Below are positions 1 to 13,700 of a stretch of DNA of 64,000 nt, one piece after another. The stretch's first letter is position 1. Each line of letters opens with the position of its first letter. Under the pieces are notes generated by a model that was not told the DNA's origin, searched no databases, and saw only the letters and a list, made by a program, of their open reading frames with translations. The DNA comes from Lichenostomus cassidix (taxonomy: Eukaryota > Chordata > Aves > Passeriformes > Meliphagidae): NCBI GenBank assembly GCA_008360975.2, contig CM039192.1, positions 11,887,694 through 11,951,693 on the forward strand, written 5' to 3'. Position numbers and translations under genes: made by a program.

Positions 1-1989
1 ATACAGAGCCTTTGAAAATTAATTTCCTGAATTTCTCTAGGGATATAGGGGGTTTTGTAGGATGCATAGTTTTTCCTTGTATTATTTATGAATGTAGGAG
101 TATAATCTAGTAGAGACTCCCTTTGTGCACAAATTTTTAAACTCTTTAAGCCACTTTAGTTGCACTGAACTTTGAGATGAGAATGAAGCCTTCTTTCTAT
201 TTATTGGGACTTTTTCTTAGAATGTGAAACATGTTTACTTCCAGAACACCGTGTAAATATTTCTTAAAGAGGTGCTTTGCAAATAAGCTATTATGGTACT
301 AAAGAAAACATTGATTAGTTCTAAATGGCAGTAACAATTCAAGTGTATATAAAGACAAGTGCATTTTCTTTTGAGGTTAAGCCTCTGAATTTAATAATTG
401 AAGGAAAAAATACAATAATGTGCAATAGAAGAATCTTCTGTGAAGTGCATTATGCAATTATGACTGCCATAACTACAATTGCCTTACAAGATCATAGGAT
501 GTTTTCTCCTTAGAGAAAACAAAACAATTTTTATTACTTTTTTATTTGGAAATATGTACTGTTTGGAAAAGGTTGTATGCTCTGTGATGATTCTGTTGAT
601 TCAGAAAACCAGTCCGTAAGTTCAGGAAATCTGAAAATTCAGGACACCATTCAAGTGAATGCAGTATCCAGCTGAAGTAATCTATTTATTTTTAGCTTTC
701 TCAAAGTTGTTTTCCAATTTGAACACTGTTTTTAGGGAATATCTTTGCCAGTTCCCTCAATTAAATCATGTCACATTTTGCTTAACATACAGAAGACCAG
801 AATTATGAGAAGAGAGATTTTGTCTGTGAATTGTGGAGTTTAACCTGGTGAATTGCACAAGTCATTAGCTGTCTAGATCAGAGCCTGATTGTGCTGCTCA
901 CAGAACCTGTGTGCTGGAAAGATCCTGTGTGATGACTGTGCTTACATAGCCAAATTTGTTACAAAAGGGAATACTACAAGCTCTTCTTCATCACATGAAA
1001 TAGGCCAAGAAGTAGAACTACAATTCTGGTAGCAAAGATTTAGATTGGACTTTAAAAAGCAGGATAATAACTAAGAGGTTGTACTGTATTAGGCTCAAAA
1101 CTACAATGAGGAAAGGTGGTGGGAGGGGATTTGGCCAGTGAAATAATTTGTCTGTTAGTGGATCCATAGCTCAGGGAGTTTGGTGTAGCTCCAGAAAGAA
1201 GTACGTGTTAATTGTGGTGAAGTTAAGGTTCCCTCATATGACAGAAGTGTCATGGTTTAAGTACAAATGTGAAGTATAAGAGTTAAGAATAACTTTCCTC
1301 AAAGAAAGATTTCCAAGAGTCCCTTGTCGTTCCTTGTGGGGTGTAGGTTAGGAAAGAGTGGTACAGTTGGATACAACATTTAATCAATGTGCATCTTGGT
1401 TCCTCAAATCATAGCTGTAACTCCTCTCTGTGTTGCAGCTCTTTGCGTTTCATGTCAAATTCTCTGAAGTCACTCAATCTGTGTTCCATGGGTACTGCTG
1501 TGTTCATACAGACATGTACACTTTCATTGCAGTGATTTCTGACCTAGCATAGCTTTGTAAAACCTCTATCTCAGTAGCATTAAAGATGACAAATATATAA
1601 ATCCAAGGGGAAAGTACTAAAGTTAATACTGAGGGGTTTGGGGTTTTTTTTGTGAAATAACCATGGTTTCCATCATTTTACAAAGTCCCTTCTACGCTTA
1701 ATGTATGCTGATAAAGATCCATTCTATACAACAATTTCCTCTCATCTCACTGCCCCACCTGCAGTTTTTCCTTATGTCTATTCCTCTTAAAATCCAATTT
1801 TCTAGTTATACTAGTATTTATTAAAAGCTTGACTGTAAGGTCTTTGTTTACCCAAAGATCTATTTTTATCATAACTGTTTATAATGATTAAACCTCAACA
1901 ACTTAAACACTTTACACAAAATAATGTATTTTCAATAAATTGAAATATTAACCAATCATATGTAATGGTTCAGTTCTAGCAAATGGATT
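1..1989. other. AT-rich non-coding DNA, nothing recognised
   Basis: No exon-like frame, recognisable transposon or tandem repeat was seen. Open frames are short (about 60 codons) and have no splice context. The texture is that of ordinary intergenic or intronic vertebrate DNA. Confidence 0.6.
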
Positions 1990-2450
1990 GCTAGAAATCC
2001 TTAGGGTTTCATATAAATTGAAAACTGTATTGACTGACCAGGCTGCACTCGAATTGCATTGCATTTGGATCAAAAAGCATAGAAAAAGTTCTCATTATAG
2101 TTCCCTGACATTAATTTGAGCATTTTTATATGTGTGTCCTATTAAGTACTTTAAGTGCTTTTTGATAATTGTGCTTTGTAGTTTTTACAGCACTTCAGCC
2201 TATTCCCAGTTCAATTTCCTCTTTTATCCGATGTTTGAAATATTGATTTCTGACAGATAAAAGCAAACCTTATAATCTCAGCAGCATGCAATAAGTGAGT
2301 AAGACGGGGCTGCAGAATGCATCAGGGAATGGTCATATTTGAAACGGTCTTTGTTTTATTACACTTCGTCAACAGAATTTACTTACCGCTTGCTGATATT
2401 TATGTAAAAGCAGGACTCCTGATAGTCCAGTGATATTACCAGCTCCTGGT
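1990..2450. promoter_or_regulatory. Candidate conserved non-coding element (weak)
   Basis: The stretch is AT-rich but locally complex. It holds a GACAGATAA-type GATA/MEIS-like site near 2250, TTGCAT cores near 2055 and several CpGs retained in AT-rich context (near 2228, 2304, 2345, 2368 and 2388). Retained CpGs together with transcription-factor-like words are typical of conserved enhancers. No alignment was possible, so this is inference from texture only. Confidence 0.22.
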
Positions 2451-3535
2451 ATACTTTTGCATTTAGTAAGATAAAAGAAGAAACTCCCTTGGTGGTTGAT
2501 GATTGCAGCTGCTTAAACTGCTGTCAACTGGCTTGAAGTAACTGTGATTTATCTTCCTCAGATTGTGCAGCGTTGTGTCCGTGAACTTCCAGAATTTGCA
2601 TTAAAAAGTGACAGAACATCAGAGTGCCAGAAGCTGCTCATACTGCGGCCCTGAAGGTAAAAGCTAAGGAAACTATCTTGGTCTATGTTTGGGAACACTG
2701 TCCAAAACCTCTGCAAAGCTCTTGTGACATGAGAGATCTTAAAGAAACGTGTTGGCATTTTGAATATGGAATAAATACAATTAAGAGATGCTAAGGAGTA
2801 GCACTGGTGCTTTGTCTTGCATGTTTTCAGCATGTTTCTTTTGCAATTTCTAAAAACTGGAAAGAGAAATTCAGTCCAATCCAATAAATAGTTAATGGTA
2901 TGCTAAGAATTCAGTTTGCATTTATTTCCTTTCTGTTAGCCAAAGTAATCCAGTGTCTCACAAGTAACATTGCATTAAACATCTCTACTCATCTCCATCA
3001 GCACCCACAGTAAAAGAGCAGAAAACACAGGGAATTAGCTGCTTCATTTCTGGCAGTATTTCCTCTGGTGTCGTGAAAATTCAGAATGCTGTTGCAGAAG
3101 GTGAGAAAAGTTCCTCAGGTTACAGAGTAGCTTTGGCAATCAATAGTAAATCCCATCTAAGTGAGAATGGAAGATTGTCCATCCTGAGCACCAGGTTAGG
3201 AGGAAACTGAGTATCTTTCTCTTGAGTCATACATTTTTAAGAGGGATTGATGTACCTGACAACAAAGGCAGGTGACATAAAGGAAGGAGGAATATGATTT
3301 TTACTAATTTATATGTTCTAGGATGAACACAGAGATTTTACTCAATCCCAAATTAGAAATTTCTAATTCAGCCTTTTTTTTTGGCTCAATCCTGAGCCAA
3401 ATTGCCAAATTGCTTTAAATTGCTATCTTGCATCTGGACCTTAACCCACTTGGGTTATAGAATAGTTTGGGTTTAGAATAGTTTTCTGTGGGTGTAGAGC
3501 AGTTTTCAAACAAAAGGCATTTAAAAATGTTATTT
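2451..3535. other. Non-coding DNA, nothing recognised
   Basis: A 108-codon minus-strand open frame at 2558-2884 resembles no known protein and has no splice or promoter context, so I treat it as chance. No repeats were recognised. Confidence 0.55.
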
Positions 3536-3735
3536 TAGTGAATTTTGATTATTATGGACTGGAGCTGGAACTCTGCCAGTCGCTTATCAGAAGTTTAATC
3601 TGCAATCAATTCAAGTTTTCATTACTAAGCAATTATTCTTTAAAGTTTTGAGTGATAAGCACTTAATTGCATTCTGGAAATAGTGGGTTGGTGATAACAA
3701 AGCCTGTTTTGGAATATGCTAGCTGCACCCAACCC
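3536..3735. promoter_or_regulatory. Candidate conserved non-coding element (weak)
   Basis: Within 200 bp there are several homeodomain-type words: ATCAATTC, TAAGCAATTA and an NKX-like CACTTAATTGCA near 3660. There is also an AACAAAG SOX-like word near 3698 and an isolated CpG. This is inferred from texture only. Confidence 0.22.
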
Positions 3736-4780
3736 AAATTTCTGTGACTCAGCAGACCAACACAGCAATGTGTGTATGTGCAGGTAACATTCCTATATGT
3801 TCCCAAATATACAGGTAAAGAATCAACACAAGGAATCTACTCTGGGTGATATAATTGTTGACAATCTCCATTAGAATTTCAAAGGAGTTACTTAGCATTT
3901 TTTCATATTGGATAGGTTATTTACAGTTCACTATTTAAAAGGAAAAGTATTGGAAAAGGTTTATCTGCTAATAAATCAAGGCCATTATGACATCAAATTG
4001 CAAAGCCTAAAGGTATAAAGGCAGTTGCAGAAGCTGTCTTTTGCAAAATATTATATGTACTGTATTATATTGGGTAGCTAAATTAAACATGCTTCTATGA
4101 AGAATTATAAACAATTAGAAATGTAAAAGTAAAATGTAGAACAAATAGGACTGATGATTTTTGGTTGAGGTTCTTGTGGGAATCAGGTTGGGAAATGAAT
4201 CCCTGCTGTCATTACATCTGTCCATACAAGTGCTTGTTACAACATTGTAAATAAACTGTGTCCTCTGTTGCACAGTCAAAAGAAAGTACTGAGTCTTGTG
4301 CCCTTCCAAAACACACACAGTGTGTACCCTACAGACATGAACTGCAGTTTTGATCAGTCTCTTTTCTATTTTGTCTCACTGCTGTGTAGGATCAGATGAA
4401 AACATTAAGTCACCTTCATAGGTGTCTTCTCTTGTCTTGGGCACTCTGACCAACTGTGATTTCTATTTCCATATACATCATATAAGAAAATGAAGACATT
4501 TTAATGACAGTAAATGCTGTTTGTAGTAAGTTTACTTGCTCTGATTATTTCTATGTACCCAAGGCAAACAACTTGAAAATTTTACCTGAGATTTTTTGAG
4601 CACTTTTTCAATACAACCCAATATTTTTTGTAGGACTAAGCCTCTGGAACTCCACTAGGATGCTTGAGGAATCAGTGCTCTATATGTATGTTAGCAAGTA
4701 TTTTTAGTATTTATCCATAAAAGTTAGGCAAACTGATAACATTAGTATATGTTTATATAATTCAAACAGCAATTCATCCA
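3736..4780. other. AT-rich non-coding DNA, nothing recognised
   Basis: Only short chance frames are present. No transposon or tandem repeat was recognised. Confidence 0.55.
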
Positions 4781-5070
4781 CTTCAGAAACCCTGTGTGGA
4801 TTGAATCCTTTTTGCAGCACAGCCTGTGCAGCTGCCGGTTTGTCTCGAGCCTTTGATGTGTGCAGCTGCTGGGTGACAGAGCAGGCGGCAGTGCCTCGGC
4901 AGCTGCAGGGCTCTGGTGTCCCTCCAGGTGGGACAGGAGCCCCTGGAGCCACCACTCACTGCTGGCACACATCTCAGTCTGCGAGCTCTCAGCACTCTGT
5001 GCTCCTCCTGATTTCCCTGCTAAACAAAGTGTCCAGAGCGTTGGAAGAATGATATCAAGAGCATGACGCT
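4781..5070. other. GC-richer island with open frames on both strands
   Basis: This is a roughly 290-bp block of higher GC rich in CAGC and CTGC words. Frames of 68 to 112 codons are open on both strands at once. That is expected from stop-poor GC-rich composition and is not evidence of a gene. No splice sites or family resemblance were seen. A very old retroposon remnant is possible but not recognised. Confidence 0.4.
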
Positions 5071-8000
5071 GCGTAACCACGAAATGGCAACGTTTCTCTC
5101 ATTTTGGCTCCTTGATACCATCTTTGGCTGAGTGGGAAAGAACACAGATTACATGACCCTGGGGATGCTTGTTTCAACATTTATTATTGGGAAAAGTGTG
5201 GCTTTCGAAAGGTGAAATGTATTTTAAATATCAAATCTCTCCCTATACTGAGTTCAATGCTGCCTTGATGTATGCCTTGTATGCTCTAAGTTGACAGATG
5301 GGAAGTACAAGTAAGAGCAGAATTTGAGCAGCTAAATTTAACATAATAAGTTTATGAATACTACAAGGGCAAAGGATTTTCTAAACATTGAATGTTAGAG
5401 TGTGCCTGAATTCTGCTTTCAGATTTAGTCCTAAATGGTCTGGTTCTAGGGCTATGCAGCAACAAAGCAGCAAATACCTTAATTTTGTGGTAGGGATCTT
5501 AAATACACAGTATTTAGACAGCTACATGTGATGCATTGGGAGGATTTTATGTAAGTTTGCCCTAATATTTTAGCCTTTTTTTCCTCTTCCTTTCTCAAAT
5601 ATTCAGGGGCAATATCTTAGTGCAGAGTGTTGTCTTTATTTTATCCTCTTGATTCATGCAGAAGGCATCTGTATGGTGAAGACAGGTGTTACTTCTACCT
5701 GGGATATTTTATGAAGGGATCGTGCTGTCCAGGATGCAAAGAGCTCTTGCTGCAGCATTACTGAGCACTGTGTACTCAGGATCTGAGAGTTTCAGAAAGT
5801 GCAAAGAGATTGTCTAGAAAATGCTTTGAGGGGTTTTGCCCCTGTCTTTACATGCTGCTTCTAATGGAAATGCCATCTTCTGTGAGAGAAGGTAGACTGT
5901 GTTTCATCCACCTGCATGGGAACTGTACATCCCATAGGATAACCTGGTTTTGCCACTGACATGGTCTGGAGCCTTTCCTTGTGCAAGTGTTTTCATTTCT
6001 CTGACCCTTTTCATTTATTTCCTCTAAAGCACTGTTTCCCATGATATTGCTGTGTAAGACAGGCTTGCCCTGTCATTTCAGGTGGGTCCATTATCTCTGC
6101 TTTAGGCCTCTGTTAACATTAGTATTTGGCTTTTTTCATCTCTGAGCAGAGCTATAACATAAAAATATACCTGTATGGTCTTGGCTTGTGCTTTGTGGTG
6201 GTACTGAAATGTGGGTAAGAATCACTAGTGCAACTCACTAACATGAAAAAATGAGTCTTGTACCTTGAAGGACAGGTATTCCTGACAAAAAAAAAAAAAG
6301 TATTTGGCTGTTAATGTTCCTAGTTTAAAGAGGAAAGAAGATTTAGAGATATGGAGAAAAAAAAAAAACCTTGAAAAAGTTGTCCCTGTAGTAAAAGCAG
6401 ACATTCAGCTGTTATAAATTGGCAATGATCCACCAGCTTCCACACAGCTATGCTGATCATGCCAGCTGAAGGACTGACCCTGAATATTATCAAAGTTTTC
6501 TTGGAGGTGGCAGGAAAATAAATCCTTTACAATTTCCTCTTTAAGAACTCAGGATTTCCGTTTTTATAACTGCAAACTTTCAGAATGAAATGTGGAGCAC
6601 AGAGACAGGCAACACCACACTGACTGTGTTTGATTAGGGTAATTCTTTCTTTCCTTCTATGTGGTTACTACGGCCAAGCAATTATTTATCATACTTTCAA
6701 TTGCTTGAAGCACTGTAGACTACAGGTTAAATATTCTCATGTCAGTGTGAGCTTCTGCTCCAAGTTCTCATTGAAATGTAATGACTTTCATCTTCAAAAG
6801 AAATTTTAATGAGCTCAAAGTATCTACCCTTCTGTTTTAATTGTTATACTTTGTACATTTCACATTCTGCAGATCAAAACCTCCTATTTTTCTTTTTTTT
6901 TTCACCTGAAAATGTTGTTGACAAGATCTTTCCGGAGCTCTCTTCTTCTGTCCACTTTTTATTGGTCATATTCATGTAAGATATAAATCTAGAAATATGC
7001 AACACATGCACACTTAAAACCTGCAACAGATCTAGTACTTACCCCTGAAGAATGGAACATGTGCCAGGCACTGAGATCAGGGATGTCTCAGATGTGGGTG
7101 CCTGTAACAGTCAAATAACCCCATTAAATCAGTGGTAATAGATGTATTTGGTATGAGTACCAAGACTTTTCCTGGACTGCACGTGGAACAAAGCACAAAA
7201 AGAGATATTTCTTTTCCTGTGTGTGTCAGCAGCTGCACATATACTGCTGTCCTCTCCTTTTGTCACTTCATGGGCCTGCTGCATGCATGTCTCAGGTGCC
7301 ATTTGTTCAGTCCCATCGGCATCTTCACACATTCTTGTGTTTCCATAATTCCCTTTTGCTATGAGCATCCTTCTTTCAGTCATCCTCATAAATATTAATT
7401 ACTGTGGTTGGGTTGAGATAAATACAGTCAGACAGCTTTTCAAGAGCAAACTGACTGGGTTGTTTCTATGAAGCTGCAGTCTAGAATTCAAAGGTCTGGT
7501 CAATATCTATGGTGTAAATGAAATGGGTGTGACCTGGGACTGCTGCCAGCAATTGTAGGAACTGGAGTGCTCTGAAGCATCTCCCCTGAAGAGTTGAATT
7601 TCCAGTATTCCTCACAGGAAGCATTTGATTTGTTCTGTTCTTCCAACCCTTTAGAGGGAATTGTTTCCCATTTGGTTTCTAACAAAATTCTATAATCTAT
7701 AGCATTTTAGTGCTGTGCATCAAAGTGTGAAACATGGCTGTGCCAGAGAGAGTGACCCTGGCAAGTCATTGGCATTGCATGTACTGAATGGAGAGAGACA
7801 GACTTCAATCAGGTCTACAGACCTAGAATTTATTTTCTGTTGTGCTCCTCAGCTTGTCCAGTAGATGAGACTGTGAAGTGCAGTGCTGCTCCAATAACAA
7901 TGGCTAGCAGGCTATTGAAGTGTTGCTTTCTGCTCATTACTAAAGGTGGGCCACCATCCAATTTAGATATAAGCTGTTAATGTATATTAGCAAAAAGCTG

Positions 8001-10572
8001 AACATTAATGTTCTCACACAGCGTTGGTTACTGCATGAAACCTTCTAGGGAGAATGCAGTGGAAGAGTTTGGTGCTTGATCATGGAAATGAGGAATGCAG
8101 CACAAAAATCTTCTACCTGCATTTAGAGAGGTATAGAGTGCATCCATCCTGGAACATTCATTGGATGTATATTGCACTCAAGAATGACTCAGACCCTTGA
8201 AGCTCTACAAAATCTGTGTGGTGTTTAGAATAACTATTAAATCTGTTTTCAAGAATCCTGAAGTAAAGCAGTGAGACAAAGATCTAGATCAGATCTGAGT
8301 CTTTGAGTATTCTTAAAATTATTTTTTAGAAAATAAATTACAAGCTGACACTTGTGCTCATCTCCCTATATGATGATCTAGGTTTATAACTCCATTACTA
8401 GTTATTAAAGAATTTTCAAAATTGTTCTTTTTTAGCTACTTAATTTACTATCAGCCATCCAAAGACAGATTGGTAGGATATAAATGAAATGCTATAATTA
8501 TACAAGGGAGTGGGTCACTGACCTTTGGATTGCAATATCTTGTCTCTTTTGTCCTTCCCTTATACCACCCAGCTTACAGGATGAAATTGCATCTTTTTCT
8601 TTGGTTGTCTCAAGAATGAGGTGGTATTGGAAACTAGTGAGGCATGGCACAATGTAGGTGTTCATAGCTTGCAATAATTTACCCATTTTCATTTTGTTTG
8701 ATTTTATTAACACCTGTGTCTCCAGGGAACACAGGGAGCAGGGCAGGAAAGGAGAGAATACTTCAACAATAATCTAATGATCAGCACTTACGCTCCCCCC
8801 AGCCCTGCTGTTATGTCAAATGTCAAGATACATCACAGCCAAGCAATTTATAATACAAAATGCGTGTATATCTAAAGGAAGAGGTGCAGATGGTAGGAAG
8901 CTGTGTGTCATGACTTACACACATACATGGAGGACAGCAAGGGAGTCATTAAAAATATGGATTTTTTTTTGTAATGCAGTGGCTGTTTGTCAGCTGGTGT
9001 AATTGGCATACATCAATGGAACCACTCAGAAATACACCTTCTGAGGAATTAGTTGCTTAATGGAAGTTAATCAAAATTCCTTATAGAAGACTAAAAAAAA
9101 ATTCTTGAACAGAATTTGGCAACAAAGGAAAAAGCACATAAGGAAATACAGGATTGCAGTCTGCTGAAGTTTTATCTGGGTATTAGTTTCTGTAGATATT
9201 GGTATTCTAGGCAGTAAAATGAAAAGGTTTGCTATCAAGTTCACCAGAGTGTTCTGAGATTTGAGAAATTACAGTAGTGTTTAATTAGAGACCTGATTTA
9301 AGCATAATCAAATAAATTCATCAGCAAACTTTTAAAGCCCAAATCAAAAGAAAAGTTTTATTAGTGTCATTTCCTTTTCTCATCCTTTTTAGTTGTTAGA
9401 AAACTTAGCAAAGTGTAACTTCGTAAATGTGTAAACATTCAGTGTGTTAACTATCAGCATTGTATTTTTTTAATATTATGAAATTAAATAAGTCTGCACA
9501 GAGTACTATGGGGCTATCCTTGTTTTGGTCATGTGGGATTATTTGATTATCTTGATTATTAAGAAATAAACATGTGAATTCTCCATATTCAGGCAAATGC
9601 TATACATTTAACAAAGCTTTACTTGAAAGTCCTATTTGCTTTCATTTCTGAATATGGTTCCCTGTATATTGTATTAATAAAACTGGCATCAATAACCATC
9701 TGAAAAGCTTCTACCAGAATATAAAAAAAATTAAAAAATGCATAAAATAGTTCAGGCTTATAGGCTCTTTTCATAAGGACTTAATATTTTCAATATCTGA
9801 CTGCAGTAATATAATTTTTGTGGTTATATACTCTGATCTTTCAGACATAAATCCTTTGTTCACAATCTCAACGGGAGGGTTTGTTCTTTTCTTTGTTTTC
9901 CTGTGATTCATACATGTGGGAATCTGGTGAGAAGGAGGACTTTAGAGAAAAGGAAGGGTTAGGAAGGGTAAAGTGCAAAAAAACTACACAGGCAGTTCCT
10001 CCTTATCACCTGTGTTGTCCTAGGAAAAACTGAAAGTAACATGGTTTTTAAGATCCTGGTGTTACGAGTTTAAAATGTGGAGGCAACAAATCAAACGTAC
10101 TGCCTAATTCTCCCTTCTGACTCTTTATAAACATCCTCATTGATTTTTTTTTTCCTCTTTGGGTACAAGAGTAGAACAGGTAACAGTGTCAAGTTTGATA
10201 TTTAGCAAAACAAAAGGCTGTTGTAGTGCCTTATTGTGTTGGTACTATTTCCTAATAAAAGCTCTCAAGACATGAATTACGACATCGATAAAAGCATATA
10301 GAAATAGGAGGTATGGAGTGGGTTACACACTAAGAGAGAGCTGAATTTAAAAAATATATGTAAATTGAAAAGTCTGTATTCTCTTTTGAGTGAATGACTT
10401 GGGGATTGAAGTTCTAGGACTTTGAGTCTTCAGCAAAGCACGTAAGGGTGTGTTGCACTGCAAAGGATGGGGATCTCTGGGCAATGGGGGATAACCCTCC
10501 TCTGGTCAGGAGCAGAGCTGCAAGGTGGTATTGCTGCTTCTATGCCACTCACTTGGAGGACCTTTGTGCTGC
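5071..10572. other. Non-coding DNA with short homopolymers only
   Basis: There are A13 at 6287-6299, A12 at 6357-6368 and a few other short A or T runs. Overlapping frames at about 7129-7398 on both strands resemble nothing known. No CR1, LTR or other element was recognised. Confidence 0.55.
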
Positions 10573-10728
10573 CTGAGCTTGTGTTTCTGTACACTCACCT
10601 GAGCTGGTGTTTCTGATCACACACATGAGCTGGTGTTTCTGTACACTCACCTGAGCTGGTGTTTCTGTACACTCACCTGAGCTGGTGTTTCTGATCACAC
10701 ACCTGAGCTGGTGTTTCTGGTCACACAC
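10573..10728 (+). repeat. 26-bp minisatellite, six copies
   Basis: There are six head-to-tail 26-bp units starting at 10573, 10599, 10625, 10651, 10677 and 10703. All share a CTGAGCTGGTGTTTCTG-like left part. The right part has two forms, GTACACTCAC (units 1, 3, 4) and ATCACACAC or GTCACACAC (units 2, 5, 6), so the order is A-B-A-A-B-B'. Five of the six unit ends create a CACCTG E-box. Because 26 is not a multiple of three, the apparent minus-strand frame across it (10549-10794) cycles through frames and is a repeat artefact. Confidence 0.95.
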
Positions 10729-13700
10729 CTGCACCATAGAGGTGGCAGCCCTTTTAGAGTTACCACATACATGGCAATATATCAGAGTAATCAACCTTAT
10801 CAGATCTGTGGTTTAACATGCCTGTGAATCATTGGTTTCACTTAGCTGAACTTTTTAATAATTGTGCTTTTTAGTTATAATTGAACATGACTAAGGTTTC
10901 AAACAAAGCATTATTTAAAATTTAAAAGATCAAATGGTTTTTCCCAAAAAAAAATATTGCCTGGTCAATTAAAAAAGCAGCTGCAGTTATTTGTGGGATT
11001 AGACTAAATCTTGTGAATTTTCTCAGTTGAGTGAGGGAGAACATGGGTAGGGAGAAAGACCAAAGGTTGTGCAGCAGCAAAAAGAAAACCACAAACAACA
11101 GAAAGTGAAGATTGAAGGCACCTCAAATGGCTGCAGGGACTTGCCATGACTATCAGTACCCAGGCACAGGTCTGTTTGTAAGTCACAGGTTTTGTAGGAG
11201 GCAGTGAGTGCTGAGGCTGTGACACTCCTGTGCTGCTTTAGTGCTGCAGGGCCAAGCCTGGGGGAAGAATGAAAGGTGGCCAGCAGCTGTAGGAACAGGC
11301 AAACTCTGATGTTCTCTTCCTCCTCTGTGTTGATCTCAATGGATCATCTGTCACACGCTGCTGCTCTGTGGAAGTGTGAGGGTGAGATGAAGTCAGAGGA
11401 GAGCAGCAGAGCCCCTGCTCCCCCCAGAGCCACATGGTGCGCAGGTGGGCAGCAGAGCTGGCCTGGCAGGGTGGGAGGGAGAGGAGTGCATTAACACACT
11501 CAGGAATTCACATCCTCGTGTGGATGTGCCCATGCTTTTGCTTTCTGCATGCTGAGAACTCTGTAGTGTTTCTTAATTCCATCACCTCTTTGGGGAGCAG
11601 AGCTGCCTTCTCTTGCTGCAGGTGAAATGAGAAACACCACAGGTTGTGACTGTCAAAGGATACTCATTTCAAAAGTGTTTCATACACAGTGCTTCAGCCA
11701 TCTGAGTGCTAAAATTTGGCTGGAGGGCAGTTTAAACTCTCGGGCTAATTCCAGTACAGCAGTTAATTTCTTGCAAGATTTTAGGCCTGGTTCTCACTGT
11801 TATGTTATGAGAGACATCATTAAAACATTGTAGATAAACTGTACAATTTCAGTTCATGAAAGAATAGGTATCTTGTATGTCTATGTTAACCTGTTTCTCA
11901 GAAACTGATAGGGAGCATATTCTAAGGAGTTTAATTGGATGCTGTTTATAAACTAACTGTACTGAATCTGGACTGATTCCAAGATCTCTATTATTATGCT
12001 AAACTGAACAACGAGAACTCAGTTTCAGTGGCAATTATGATGCTAATGTATGTGATGCATAGACAGTTCTCGTGTCTAAATTTCTGATCTGATGCACCCC
12101 ATGAGAGGCACAGAAATGAGGTCAACCTAAGTCACCACTTGTTCTCTGTAGTGCCCTAGAAGTATTCTTTGATACTGATGGTAATAACTGCAATACACTC
12201 CCCGTGAGAACCCCTTCTTCACTCACTCGGTGCTGGGTCATTGACCTCTCATTCTGCTAGAGGTGCTCTGAGCTCTGTGCCTCCTGTAAAACTCCTAGAT
12301 GAGCAGGAAGCTTCTCTGTCCTGTCAGCAGGATGAAGATCCAGGTGTCTGCTGACTGTGGTGTGCAGTGCCCCACGCTCCTTTGAGCATTCCGTGCACCA
12401 CCTGCTCTACTCAGAGGCTGTAAAAAAGGTTCCCTTCTGGCTTCCCTTTAGAAAGCATCTCCAAGTCCTTCTTTGCCCTTCCTACCACAGACCCCTGGCT
12501 AGGTAGATTTTCAGTCTGGGTTGACCATTCTCATGGGTAATTGTCAATTAATTGCTCTGCTTCTTTGAATATGTACTAACAATTCATTCGACCCAATATT
12601 TTTCCCCACCATCTTGGAAATGCAACAAAATCAGAAAACCTGAAACAAACCTTTGAATTCTAAAGCCTGAAAAGTGAAATTCAAATTAGTTTTAATTTTG
12701 AGTTCATACAACAAATTATTTCTCTAACACATGCTGTAAATGTTCTCATATAACAGACTTTTTTACCCAAATTAGTGGTGCTCTGCTATATTAAAATGTA
12801 TCTTCTTACTAGAAAGTGATCTCTTAAATTTCTTTCTCCATAAATAGGTTTTCACATGAAACTACAGGTTTCTGCTCTAAAGATTCTGTGTAATAAAGCT
12901 GCTTGGTTTTTCCCTTCCATTAGAAAGTTACCAAAAATCTCCTCAAGTGTATATATGGTAACAGTTTCAAAGAGTAAAGAAACTCATTGCTAATGGAGAA
13001 GCAACATGAGAGCTTTCTGTATGTAATCTTAAATAATAAATACCAGAGATAAAAAGGCTGAGGGTTTTTTTAGTGAATATTAACTGCATAACTTGATTTT
13101 TTGGGTCAAATTTCAGAAGCCCTTTGTCCTCAATCACAACAAATTGACAAGCACAGGTAGTATCAAAGTCATCTTGTGAAATTATTACTGGTTTTTGAAA
13201 ATGTAGGTCATATCTGTGTAGCAAATTTAAATAATCCTCCCAAACATAGACTTATCATAAAAATCCATTTATTCCATGATTCTGTCTGAATACATAAATC
13301 TACACAAATCCAAATTGTTTTAATAATTTTTTCTGAAGGAGATTTAACAAACAATTATATTTTTCAATCCATGCAGAGTCAGGGAAGACACTTGAAAGGC
13401 TTATTCCAATATGATGCTTGGTAGTTAAACCTTCCTTCTCCTGGAAACATCTTTTTCCAGGCATAATGACAGTTTTAGCATGATCTAATGAAGCTCACTC
13501 TGAGCAGCACAGTGCAGAACTAAGGCACCAGAGACAGGAGGCTCCCTTGCCTGGGTAGCACCTACAGAGGTGTGCCAGGTACTCAGAAAACTGTCCAATG
13601 TGTAGAAAGCTTTGAGGAAAACCTCCCAAGTGCAGCTTCCAAATTCTGTGCCCCAAACCCCCTCCTTGAGGAGCAGCCTCTGGGGATGTGCAGGAAAAAC

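Noticed and set aside
4704..5080. Overlapping frames on both strands in a GC-richer island
   Set aside because: Simultaneous openness on both strands is due to stop-poor composition, and no peptide resembles a known protein.
10573..10728. Regularly spaced repeats that might suggest a CRISPR array
   Set aside because: The units are contiguous without unique spacers and lie in vertebrate DNA, so this is a minisatellite.
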